Shown piece by piece: positions 1-6,828 of a stretch of DNA of 14,042 nucleotides (position 1 is the first letter of the stretch; each line of letters starts with the position of its first letter). The translations under genes were made by a program, and so were the position numbers. This DNA is from CAZTII01 sp964613305. GTDB taxonomy: Bacteria; Bacillota_I; Bacilli_A; Erysipelotrichales; Erysipelotrichaceae. The stretch lies in NCBI GenBank assembly GCA_964613305.1, contig CAZTII010000051.1, forward strand, positions 1 to 14,042. The letters are read 5' to 3'. Under the pieces are notes generated by a model. It was given only the letters and a program-made list of their open reading frames with translations. It did not search any database and was not told where the DNA came from.

Positions 1-61
1 AATTCATAGCTGTCAATTAGCAAAACCCCAACTTAATCAACAATACCTAAAAAAGTAGCTT

Positions 62-77
62 AACTATCTTAATAGTT
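62..77 (-). terminator. Weak inverted repeat at the rubrerythrin stop, possible terminator
   Basis: AACTAT and ATAGTT form a 6-bp inverted repeat with the TAA stop codon in its loop. A run of six U follows in the transcript, but only after a 7-base gap (plus-strand A run at 49-54). The stem is AT-rich and the U-run is detached, so this is a poor intrinsic terminator and is listed with low confidence. Nothing else is visible in bases 1-61. Confidence 0.25.
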
Positions 78-605
78 TGTCGGCTCAACCATAAAGTATG
101 CTTTTGGATGATTACATACTGGACAAACATCTGGTGCTTCTAAACCAACATGTAAATGCCCACAATTACGACATTCCCATACTGTTTCTTCAGCTTTTTT
201 AAACACTTCACCATTTTCAATGTTACTAAGTAACTTACGGTAACGTGCTTCATGATGTTTTTCAACTTGACCAACACCACGCATTACTTTCGCGATTTCA
301 TCAAAACCTTCTTCTTCTGCTTCATTTGCCATGCGATCATACATGTCAGTCCACTCATAGTTTTCACCATTAGCCGCATCTTTTAAATTTTCAACCGTCG
401 TTTTAATCCCTTTTAAATATTTAAACCACAATTTCGCATGTTCTTTTTCATTTTCAGCCGTATCTAAGAAATTAGCAGCGATTTGTTCATAGCCTTCTTT
501 TTTAGCTTGGCTAGCATAATACGTATATTTGTTTCTAGCTTGGCTTTCTCCAGCAAATGCATCCCACAAATTCTTTTCAGTTTTAGTTCCTTTTAAATCT
601 TTCAT
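69..605 (-). CDS. rbr: Rubrerythrin (peroxide-scavenging diiron protein)
   Basis: A cytoplasmic non-haem iron protein that reduces hydrogen peroxide to water in anaerobes and microaerophiles, using electrons passed through its rubredoxin domain. The 178 residues have the usual two-part layout. A ferritin-like four-helix domain spans roughly residues 8-135, with diiron ligand candidates E20, E53 with H56, and E115/E119 with nearby His. A C-terminal rubredoxin-like domain carries two CxxC pairs, C145/C148 and C161/C164, for the FeS4 centre. The length is close to that of typical rubrerythrins and all metal ligands appear present. The ATG start has a good AAGGAG site about 9 bases upstream. The gene lies 48 bases downstream of the histidine kinase stop with no clear terminator between, so it may be read through from that operon or have its own weak promoter. 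The family call is secure; the physiological electron donor is not visible here. Confidence 0.96.
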   Translation of the reverse strand: MKDLKGTKTEKNLWDAFAGESQARNKYTYYASQAKKEGYEQIAANFLDTAENEKEHAKLWFKYLKGIKTTVENLKDAANGENYEWTDMYDRMANEAEEEGFDEIAKVMRGVGQVEKHHEARYRKLLSNIENGEVFKKAEETVWECRNCGHLHVGLEAPDVCPVCNHPKAYFMVEPTNY

Positions 606-653
606 ATTATCATTCTCCTTGTTATAAGTATATCAAGAGAAAGACGGTAAGTG

Positions 654-2039
654 TTAGGCAACACGAGGCTTTTCTAGGGTAAATGTAAAGACCGTTCCTT
701 CATTCACTTTCGAATGAATTGAAAAAGTAGAATGATGTTTCTCTAAAATCTCTTTCACAATCGCTAAACCAATACCACTGCCATGAACATTTTTATTCAC
801 TTGATAATATCGTTCAAACACAAACGGAATTTGACTTTCATCAAAACCTTCGCCATTATCTTTTACACCAATCTCGATACAATCACTCTTTTCAATACAA
901 CGAATCTCAATAATAGAACCAACGATACTATGATCAATCGCATTACTAATAACATTATGCAACACTTGAGCAATTTTTGCTTCATCACATATCGCTTTTG
1001 TATTACCTTCACTAATCACTTTTAGCTGCATACCACAGTTTTCATACATCTTACATACTGATAAAATAAAACGATCCATCTCAACAACACTAAGCGATAA
1101 GTCATCATCACTTTTTGATTTTTCCAGTAATTCATTCACTAAATTAGATAATCGTTTCGCTTCATTAATAATAATCGTACAGTTTTCACTCGTCATCTCT
1201 TCAGGAAAATCGCGCATCAATTCCCCATAACCACTAATCATTGTTAATGGAGTACGTAAATCATGAGAAATATTCCCAATTAAATCTCGTTTAATCGTTT
1301 CCGCTTTCTTCAATTGATCTGCAACTTGAACAAGGGTATCATTTAATTCCGCTGCCTCAAAATAACATCCATGTAATTGTAAATCATTATACTCTGCCAT
1401 TGATAATCGCTTCGCTTCTTCATTAATACGTAAAATAGGACGAAGAATTTTTTTATTTAAAAATGTTACTAAACCAAGGATTGCCACCACAAAAATAAGC
1501 GATAAAACTTGAAGTTGCGATTGGAGTGTTTTTGTCGTTGCGCTAACTCTAGCAATATTTGTGTTCACTAAAATAACATCCTTATTCACTATTTTAACGA
1601 AAGTAACATTTTTATCCCCTTTATTTTTAGCAATAATGGAACTAGAAGAATGAGGATCAAACATCATTTCAATCATTTCATTTTGTATAATTGCTTCATT
1701 TCCATTTTCACTTGCTAAAGTAACGTAATCTTTCAATTTATTAATTGGCAAATTATTAATCATACAACCATTAGAATCACTAGTCACCGTATGTTCTCCA
1801 ACAATACGAATACAAGCATCATTCTTTTTCCCTAAATATTGAACTAATACATCAAGATAAGGACTCTGCAATAATGTCTCTGTTTCTAAAGCAATATCTT
1901 TCATCATTTTAACTTTACTATGATGATAAAATTCATCCAATAACACAACCTGAAAAAGCCATAAAATGGCTAAAATTACTATCATAAAGACAGAAAGATA
2001 ACGAAATAACTTCCATTTAAGTTTCATTTGTTTTTTCAA
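654..2039 (-). CDS. Membrane sensor histidine kinase of a two-component system
   Basis: An inner-membrane kinase that autophosphorylates on His and passes the phosphate to the response regulator encoded just upstream. The 461 residues show a first membrane segment (about 12-34), an extracytoplasmic sensor region of about 140 residues, a second membrane segment (about 176-195) and a HAMP-like linker (about 196-250). A HisKA domain follows with the SHDLRTP box (H259), then a HATPase_c domain with N-box N362/N366, the DNGEGF G1 box near D394, the FERYYQ F-box and the GSGIGLAIV G2 box near 420-428. All catalytic boxes are intact. The longest start is a TTG at 2039, with a GGAGTAGGG stretch upstream; an ATG at 2027 gives a protein four residues shorter and is a good alternative. 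Either start overlaps the response regulator gene, implying translational coupling. The sensor region has no recognised motif, so the signal is unknown. Confidence 0.95.
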   Translation of the reverse strand: MKKQMKLKWKLFRYLSVFMIVILAILWLFQVVLLDEFYHHSKVKMMKDIALETETLLQSPYLDVLVQYLGKKNDACIRIVGEHTVTSDSNGCMINNLPINKLKDYVTLASENGNEAIIQNEMIEMMFDPHSSSSIIAKNKGDKNVTFVKIVNKDVILVNTNIARVSATTKTLQSQLQVLSLIFVVAILGLVTFLNKKILRPILRINEEAKRLSMAEYNDLQLHGCYFEAAELNDTLVQVADQLKKAETIKRDLIGNISHDLRTPLTMISGYGELMRDFPEEMTSENCTIIINEAKRLSNLVNELLEKSKSDDDLSLSVVEMDRFILSVCKMYENCGMQLKVISEGNTKAICDEAKIAQVLHNVISNAIDHSIVGSIIEIRCIEKSDCIEIGVKDNGEGFDESQIPFVFERYYQVNKNVHGSGIGLAIVKEILEKHHSTFSIHSKVNEGTVFTFTLEKPRVA

Positions 2040-2703
2040 AACGATACCCTACTCCCCGTAATGTAACAATGCATGAAGCGTATTTCCCTAATTTTTTTCG
2101 AACTATTTTCATATGAGTGTCTAATGTTCGATCATCACCAAAAAAATCATAACCCCAAACATGTTGAAGTAACATTGGTCTAGTTAATGCAATTCCTTGA
2201 TTTTTCGCCAAATAAAACAATAAATCTGCTTCCTTTTGCGTTAAATTAATATCTTGCTCATCCACTGTCACTTTACGCGCCAATAAATCAATCACTAATC
2301 CACCGACAACAATCACTTCAGATGGATCTTTTAATTTACGATAACGTTTCACCACGGCATAGATACGCTTCATCAATTCATTCGGTGAAAATGGTTTAAC
2401 GACATAATCATCAGCCCCTAAATCAAAAGCCTTCACCTTATCATATTCTTTCCCTAATGCCGACAACATAATAATTGGAATATCGTTCATTTTTTTTATA
2501 TTTTGACACGCTTCAAAACCATCACACTTCTCCATCATCACATCCATAATGACGACATCGATATCATGATGTTGTACTACTTCCATCGCTTCCTTGCCAT
2601 TACTCGCTTCGTAAACAAGAAATCCTTCACGAATGGCATATTTCTTAATCATTTCACGAATTAAAGCTTCATCATCCACAATTAAGCATTTTATCACAAG
2701 CAC
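2017..2703 (-). CDS. OmpR/PhoB-family response regulator
   Basis: A DNA-binding transcription factor switched on by phosphorylation from the overlapping histidine kinase. Residues 1-120 form a receiver domain with the acidic pair in VDDE, phospho-acceptor D54 in IMDVMM, and the conserved K103 in VVKPF. Residues about 128-224 form the OmpR-type winged helix, recognisable from LTQKEADLL, the RPMLLQHVWGYD region and the C-terminal LRGVGYRFE wing. The 228-residue length is typical. The start is GTG at 2703, one base after the mrp stop, with GAGG four bases upstream; a second GTG two codons downstream has more usual spacing to that GAGG. The 3' end overlaps the kinase gene. Target genes cannot be read from the window. 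The local run includes scpAB, mrp and rubrerythrin, so autoregulation of part of it is possible but unproven. Confidence 0.96.
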   Translation of the reverse strand: MLVIKCLIVDDEALIREMIKKYAIREGFLVYEASNGKEAMEVVQHHDIDVVIMDVMMEKCDGFEACQNIKKMNDIPIIMLSALGKEYDKVKAFDLGADDYVVKPFSPNELMKRIYAVVKRYRKLKDPSEVIVVGGLVIDLLARKVTVDEQDINLTQKEADLLFYLAKNQGIALTRPMLLQHVWGYDFFGDDRTLDTHMKIVRKKLGKYASCIVTLRGVGYRFEKTNET

Positions 2704-2704
2704 A

Positions 2705-3526
2705 TTACCTCGTTATTTTTTCAATAACTGCCATCATTTCTGGAACAGTGGCACTTTCTACATTCCCAGCATCACACAATTGAGCGAACTCAGGACGTAG
2801 AGGTAACTGAGCCAACACTTCCAATTGTTCTTTTTTCGCAAAGTCATTAATTGAACTTTCACCAAATAAATGTATTTTATGATTACACTCTTCACACTCT
2901 AAATAACTCATATTTTCTATTAAGCCATAAATCTCAACATTCATCATCTTTGCCATCGCAATAGCCTTAGAAACAACCATCGACACTAAATCTTGTGGCG
3001 TTGTCACAATAATAATGCCGTCTAGTGGAATCGATTGAAACACTGTCAGAGGAACATCTCCTGTTCCTGGCGGCATATCGATAAACATCAAATCAACTTT
3101 ATCCCACAACACATCGCTATAAAATTGTTTTACCACATCCGCTAAAATCGGTCCACGCCATAATACTGGAGTATTTTCCGTTTCTAACATCATATTAATT
3201 GACATAATTTGAATGCCTGTTTCAGTAATTGCTGGTAATATCGCATGTTCTGTACCCATTGCACGAGTATGAATATTAAACATTTGACCAATACTAGGCC
3301 CAGTGATATCAGCATCTAAAATCGCACAATTGTTGCCTTTACGTTGAGCATACGTCGCTAATAAGGAAGTAATTGATGATTTACCAACTCCACCTTTACC
3401 ACTAACAACACCAATAATACGACGTACTTTGCTTTCTTTTTTTAACTCTAACTTCATTGAACCTGGTTTTTGTTTTGTATGACAGTCGCTCTTACATGAT
3501 TCACAATCAAAATTACAATTTGACAT
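2705..3526 (-). CDS. mrp: Mrp/NBP35-family Fe-S cluster carrier ATPase
   Basis: A cytoplasmic P-loop ATPase of the Mrp/NBP35 (ApbC) group, which binds and delivers iron-sulfur clusters to apoproteins, usually as a dimer. The deviant Walker A motif GKGGVGKS lies at residues 43-50 and switch-region residues DMPPGTGD at about 150-157. The dimer-bridging CxxC that holds the cluster in this family is C211/C214. The protein has an additional N-terminal Cys motif, C4/C8/C11/C15, recalling the N-terminal ferredoxin-like cluster of eukaryotic Nbp35. It lacks the N-terminal MIP18/DUF59 domain found in many bacterial Mrp proteins, which fits its 273-residue length. A strong AAGGAG site lies just after the DUF554 stop, nine bases before the ATG, and the response regulator starts one base after this stop. 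An Fe-S role would suit the rubrerythrin nearby, but that link is inference. Confidence 0.94.
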   Translation of the reverse strand: MSNCNFDCESCKSDCHTKQKPGSMKLELKKESKVRRIIGVVSGKGGVGKSSITSLLATYAQRKGNNCAILDADITGPSIGQMFNIHTRAMGTEHAILPAITETGIQIMSINMMLETENTPVLWRGPILADVVKQFYSDVLWDKVDLMFIDMPPGTGDVPLTVFQSIPLDGIIIVTTPQDLVSMVVSKAIAMAKMMNVEIYGLIENMSYLECEECNHKIHLFGESSINDFAKKEQLEVLAQLPLRPEFAQLCDAGNVESATVPEMMAVIEKITR

Positions 3527-3539
3527 CGCTTCTTCTCCT

Positions 3540-4244
3540 TTATTTAATAAGCAAATGATATAAAATAACGATTAATAATGACGGCAAACAATTCGCAATC
3601 TTTATTTTATCGCGTAACAAGAAATTTAAACCAATACTCATTACTAGTGCATAACCTACAATACATAAATCTCTTAATAAGTCACCAACTAAAATAGTCG
3701 ATAATTGGGATGCTAATAAGGTAATACTTCCTTGATACAACATCACTGGAATACTAGCAAACACAACACCAACACCAAGAGTAGCACCAAAGATAATACT
3801 TGTAATACCATCGATAAAGCTTTTAACGACCAAAATGTTGTAGTTGCCAAATAAACCTTCTTCAATTGACCCTACGATACCCATTGCACCAACAATAAAG
3901 ATAATTGATGCATTAACAAAGCTACTTGCAAACCCAACCAAATGAAATTTATCTTCAATCTTTTTTCCTAAACCATTCAAGAAATCATCTATTTTTAATA
4001 GTTCACCAATAAAAACACCAACAATCAAACTAATCATCAACAATAATTCACCATTGCTTTTTAGTTTATTATCGACAATATAAAGCATATTCGTTAATGT
4101 TCCTGCTAAACCGATTAAAAAAACACCAATGCCAATCACTTGAAACAACGATTGTTTTAACTCATCTTTAATCCCTTTTTTTAATAATAGACCAATAAAA
4201 CCACCAATAACAATCGCAATACCATTTATAATACTACCCATCAT
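3540..4244 (-). CDS. DUF554 family integral membrane protein (YdfK/YqgA-like)
   Basis: A polytopic membrane protein of the DUF554 family; the function of the family is not established. The 234 residues are strongly hydrophobic, with about seven membrane segments at roughly 3-21, 34-54, 67-83, 98-122, 137-180 (probably two), 190-209 and 215-233. Gly-rich stretches such as the N-terminal IAIVIGGFIGLLLKKG and a central FIDGITSIIFGATLGVGV are characteristic of the family, as is the short charged loop after the first helix. The start is one of two consecutive ATG codons (4244 or 4241) after an AGGAG site. The upstream scpB stop TAG overlaps that site, so scpB and this gene are probably translationally coupled. 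It sits between scpB and mrp with gaps of 6 and 13 bases. I assign no transport substrate. Confidence 0.9.
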   Translation of the reverse strand: MMGSIINGIAIVIGGFIGLLLKKGIKDELKQSLFQVIGIGVFLIGLAGTLTNMLYIVDNKLKSNGELLLMISLIVGVFIGELLKIDDFLNGLGKKIEDKFHLVGFASSFVNASIIFIVGAMGIVGSIEEGLFGNYNILVVKSFIDGITSIIFGATLGVGVVFASIPVMLYQGSITLLASQLSTILVGDLLRDLCIVGYALVMSIGLNFLLRDKIKIANCLPSLLIVILYHLLIK

Positions 4245-4250
4245 TATCTC

Positions 4251-4808
4251 CTAACGAAACAATTGATCATCATCTTCTTGATCAAATTGTGGTAATTTTG
4301 GTAATTCATCTAAACTCAATAATTTAAAACTATCTAAAAATTCTTGTGTCACTTGATACAATATCGGTCGTCCTGGGCTATCACTACGACCAACTTCCTC
4401 GATCAAGCAACGACTTTGTAATTTACGCAACATCATATCACAGCCAACACCACGAATATCTTCAATTTCAATGCGCGTAATTGGTTGTTTATAAGCAATA
4501 ATCGCCAATGTTTCAAGAGCCGATTGCGATAATGTGTTTGCTTTATTGTTTTCAAACAATTTTTTCAAATAATCATGTATTGCCGGTTTAGTCAAAAACT
4601 TATATATTGGTCCAAGTTGAACTAATTCAATCCCTCGCTCGTCGTTTTCAAACGATGATTTCATAAAATCTAAACATTCAATAACCTCATCCATAGGACA
4701 CTCTAATGCCTGACTTAGAGCCAAAGCACTTAAACCTTCATCACCAACCGCATAGAGTAATCCTTCAATAACCATGCTGTTGTGTTTTATTCTCTGTTCT
4801 TTTTCCAT
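4251..4808 (-). CDS. scpB: ScpB, segregation and condensation protein B
   Basis: The winged-helix (kite) subunit of the bacterial Smc-ScpAB condensin, which compacts and segregates newly replicated origins. It binds ScpA as a dimer. The 185-residue length is typical. The N-terminal winged helix is visible in IEGLLYAVGDEGLS and the following ALSQAL helix (about 14-35). A second winged helix (about 90-170) contains the well conserved ALETLAIIAYKQPITR and IEDIRGVG segments and ends with GRPILYQVT, all typical of ScpB. The start is an ATG with AGGTGGT upstream, 11 bases after the scpA stop. The scpA-scpB order is the standard Firmicute arrangement. The stop codon lies within the ribosome binding site of the DUF554 gene. 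Nothing suggests truncation. Confidence 0.96.
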   Translation of the reverse strand: MEKEQRIKHNSMVIEGLLYAVGDEGLSALALSQALECPMDEVIECLDFMKSSFENDERGIELVQLGPIYKFLTKPAIHDYLKKLFENNKANTLSQSALETLAIIAYKQPITRIEIEDIRGVGCDMMLRKLQSRCLIEEVGRSDSPGRPILYQVTQEFLDSFKLLSLDELPKLPQFDQEDDDQLFR

Positions 4809-4819
4809 CTTATACCACC

Positions 4820-5545
4820 TTATTCTTTACCGCGAGTAAACCAAATCACTTCATTCTCATCAACATGAAAAAACAACACTTTTTGACGTGATAAGTCCAA
4901 AATAGCTAAAAAAGTAACAATAACCATCGTTAAACTATCACAATCTTCAATCAATGTTTCAAAAGAAAAAGTAGGCGGAAGTGAATCAAAACGCGCAACT
5001 AACTGCAGTGTACGATCTTCCATCGACACTTCTTTTGCCGTATATTTTGTTTCAATTGGTCGCCCTACACTCACTCTTTTTAAACACTTCGATAACGCTT
5101 TGTATAAATCATACACCGACCCATCGATTGGCAGTGTATCATCCGTCATCATCAATTGTTCAATTTCACGTGATTGTCCCTTCGACATTTGGCTACTTCT
5201 CACTTCATACAACTGTTGTAAATCGGAAGTAATCTCTTTAAACTGTTGGTATTCTAACAATCGTTTTACCAAACGATTCTTCACTTCATCCGCACTTTCT
5301 TCCAAAACCGTTTCATCTTTTGGTAGAAGCCTCTTACTCTTGTATTCAATCAATGTCGCAAGTTCTACTAAATATTCACTCGCAACTTCCAACTTCAATT
5401 CACTTGCTCGACGTAAATAAATCAAATACTGTTCCGTTAAAACACGAATATCCAAATCAAAAAGATTTAACTGCTTTTCACGAATCAAATGCAACATTAA
5501 ATCAAGTGGTCCTTCAAATTGTTCAATCGATACTGTAAATGACAT
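4820..5545 (-). CDS. scpA: ScpA, segregation and condensation protein A (kleisin)
   Basis: The kleisin subunit that bridges the Smc head domains and recruits ScpB in the chromosome-condensing Smc-ScpAB complex. The hallmark FEGPLDLMLHLIREKQL motif is at residues about 10-26, followed by the helical N-terminal domain that contacts the Smc neck (ASEYLVELATLIEYKSKRLLP, about 55-75). The middle is a charged, variable linker. The C-terminal winged helix (about 165-237) contains TMVIVTFLAILDLSRQ, the usual Smc-head-binding segment. The 241-residue length is normal for Firmicutes. The ATG start has a strong GGAGGT site six bases upstream. This is the first gene of the left-hand run, directly downstream of a terminator and a candidate promoter. 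It overlaps no neighbour. Confidence 0.97.
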   Translation of the reverse strand: MSFTVSIEQFEGPLDLMLHLIREKQLNLFDLDIRVLTEQYLIYLRRASELKLEVASEYLVELATLIEYKSKRLLPKDETVLEESADEVKNRLVKRLLEYQQFKEITSDLQQLYEVRSSQMSKGQSREIEQLMMTDDTLPIDGSVYDLYKALSKCLKRVSVGRPIETKYTAKEVSMEDRTLQLVARFDSLPPTFSFETLIEDCDSLTMVIVTFLAILDLSRQKVLFFHVDENEVIWFTRGKE

Positions 5546-5551
5546 AGTTTT

Positions 5552-5557
5552 ACCTCC
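5552..5557 (-). promoter_or_regulatory. Strong Shine-Dalgarno site of scpA
   Basis: GGAGGT in the transcript, six bases before the scpA ATG. It is one of the strongest ribosome binding sites in the window and fixes the scpA start. It lies immediately downstream of the best-looking -10 hexamer, which has consequences for where transcription can begin. Confidence 0.8.
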
Positions 5558-5562
5558 GTTTT

Positions 5563-5591
5563 ATTATAATGGAACTAAGTACAAAAAACAA
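5563..5591 (-). promoter_or_regulatory. Candidate sigma-A promoter of the scpA operon
   Basis: A perfect -10 box TATAAT (5563-5568) is preceded, with a 17-base spacer, by TTGTTT (5586-5591) as a fair -35 box. It lies between the terminator of the upstream aminotransferase gene and scpA, where a promoter is expected. The oddity is that a start point about 7 bases after the -10 box would fall at about 5556, inside the scpA ribosome binding site, leaving a leader of only about 10 bases. Either the leader is unusually short or the real promoter is elsewhere. Confidence 0.45.
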
Positions 5592-5596
5592 GAAAA

Positions 5597-5624
5597 TATA
5601 AAAAGAGAAACAACTTGTTTCTCT
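5597..5624 (-). terminator. Intrinsic terminator after the MalY/PatB gene
   Basis: In the transcript, AGAGAAACA and TGTTTCTCT form a 9-bp perfect stem with a 3-base loop, immediately after the TAG stop, followed by a run of U. This is a well-formed rho-independent terminator and separates the leuS operon from the scpA operon. Confidence 0.85.
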
Positions 5625-6815
5625 CTATCGTTGTGAATTAAACGCCTTGCATAAGCGATACGTTGCTTCTTTTACGCGATGATTAGGATGAGCAATATTA
5701 AGGCGAATATACCCTTTACCATTTTCCACAAAATAGTTTTCATCCTCACAAATAATGCCAGCTTCTTTCGCTAAAAATAAGACAATATTATCACCTTTAT
5801 ACACCTTACTACAATCCAACCACGCTAAATACGTCGAATCAGGAATGATAAAATTAATATCCGGACATTGTTCATCAATAATTGCTTTCATATCAGTAAA
5901 ATTCTTATCCAAATACTGTTTAAATTGTTTTAAGTAGTCTTCCCCTTCTTCATACGCCGCAACTAATGCACTATAACTTAAAGGATTGACTTCTGTTCCT
6001 TCATGCTTATCCCATTCTTCACGAATCTCTTGTTGCGGTATATCAACACAAGCCATCATTAACCCAGCCGTATTAAATGTTTTACTCGTTGAGAAGCACG
6101 TAATAATATGACTATTATCTTCTGCCACTTTCGCCATTGGCTCATGAGTAAGATGACTACGATACAAATCACAATGAATTTCATCCGAAATAAGTGTTAC
6201 ATTGTATTGTTTACACAAAGAAGACACTTTTTGTAGTTCTACCGTCGTCCACACTCTACCAGTAGGATTATGCGGGTGACAGAAAATACACAATGTAACT
6301 TTTTCATCCTTCAATTTTGATTCAAAATCATCAAAATCAATATCATAATGACCGTTATTATTGATAAGATGTGATGTAACTAATTCACGGTCGTGATACA
6401 ACGTAACTCGTTTAAATGGAGCATACGATGGTGTAAAGATAATTACTTTTTCATCACTTTTAGTACAATACTTAACAAGTGATCTTAGCGCTGGCACAAT
6501 ACCACTGCTCAACCGTAAAGTAGAAGCGTTTACAGTAAAATCGTATTGGCTTTTATACCAATGATTTACCGAAGTAACAAACTCCTCCATATTCACTTTA
6601 CTATACCCTAAAATAGCCCGATTTAAACGACGTACAATCGCTTCACGAATAAACAGTGGTGTCGCAATTTCCATATCCGCAATCCACATTCTAATAATAT
6701 CATCGCCTTGATATTTCCATGTTGACTCATAGCCATTGTCAAAAAATTTATGATAGCCATCGACACTAGTTGCCTGTGTATTCTCTCTACTAATCACTTC
6801 ATCAAAAACAGTCAT
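5625..6815 (-). CDS. MalY/PatB-type PLP-dependent C-S beta-lyase / aminotransferase
   Basis: A fold-type I PLP enzyme of the MalY/PatB branch. Members usually act as cystathionine beta-lyases or cysteine-S-conjugate beta-lyases, releasing a thiol, pyruvate and ammonia, and some act as aminotransferases. Seen here, numbered from the ATG at 6815 (396 residues): the family MWIADME segment near 43-49, NPTG at 183-186, the cofactor-binding Asp D211 in SDEIHCDL, the Schiff-base lysine K245 in STSKTFN, and the carboxylate-binding Arg near 371 in YIRLNIAHP. All catalytic residues are intact. A longer frame opens at a TTG (6839) inside the leuS 3' end. The ATG is preferred because AAGGAG sits six bases before it and the family's N-terminus starts there. 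It lies 13 bases after leuS, so it is probably co-transcribed and under the same T-box. Substrate specificity cannot be read from sequence. Confidence 0.92.
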   Translation of the reverse strand: MTVFDEVISRENTQATSVDGYHKFFDNGYESTWKYQGDDIIRMWIADMEIATPLFIREAIVRRLNRAILGYSKVNMEEFVTSVNHWYKSQYDFTVNASTLRLSSGIVPALRSLVKYCTKSDEKVIIFTPSYAPFKRVTLYHDRELVTSHLINNNGHYDIDFDDFESKLKDEKVTLCIFCHPHNPTGRVWTTVELQKVSSLCKQYNVTLISDEIHCDLYRSHLTHEPMAKVAEDNSHIITCFSTSKTFNTAGLMMACVDIPQQEIREEWDKHEGTEVNPLSYSALVAAYEEGEDYLKQFKQYLDKNFTDMKAIIDEQCPDINFIIPDSTYLAWLDCSKVYKGDNIVLFLAKEAGIICEDENYFVENGKGYIRLNIAHPNHRVKEATYRLCKAFNSQR

Positions 6816-6828
6816 TTTCTTCTCCTTC

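Noticed and set aside
606..653. Promoter between the histidine kinase and rubrerythrin genes
   Set aside because: TATACT- and TATAAC-like strings are present, but no convincing -35 box lies 16-18 bases upstream, so I could not support a specific promoter.
783..1025. Plus-strand frame of 80 codons opposite the histidine kinase
   Set aside because: It is antisense to the catalytic domain, rich in Thr, Asn and Ile from AT-rich reverse reading, and has no ribosome binding site that stands out.
4981..5538. Several overlapping plus-strand frames opposite scpA
   Set aside because: They are shadows of the scpA coding sequence, mutually overlapping in different frames with no domain signature.
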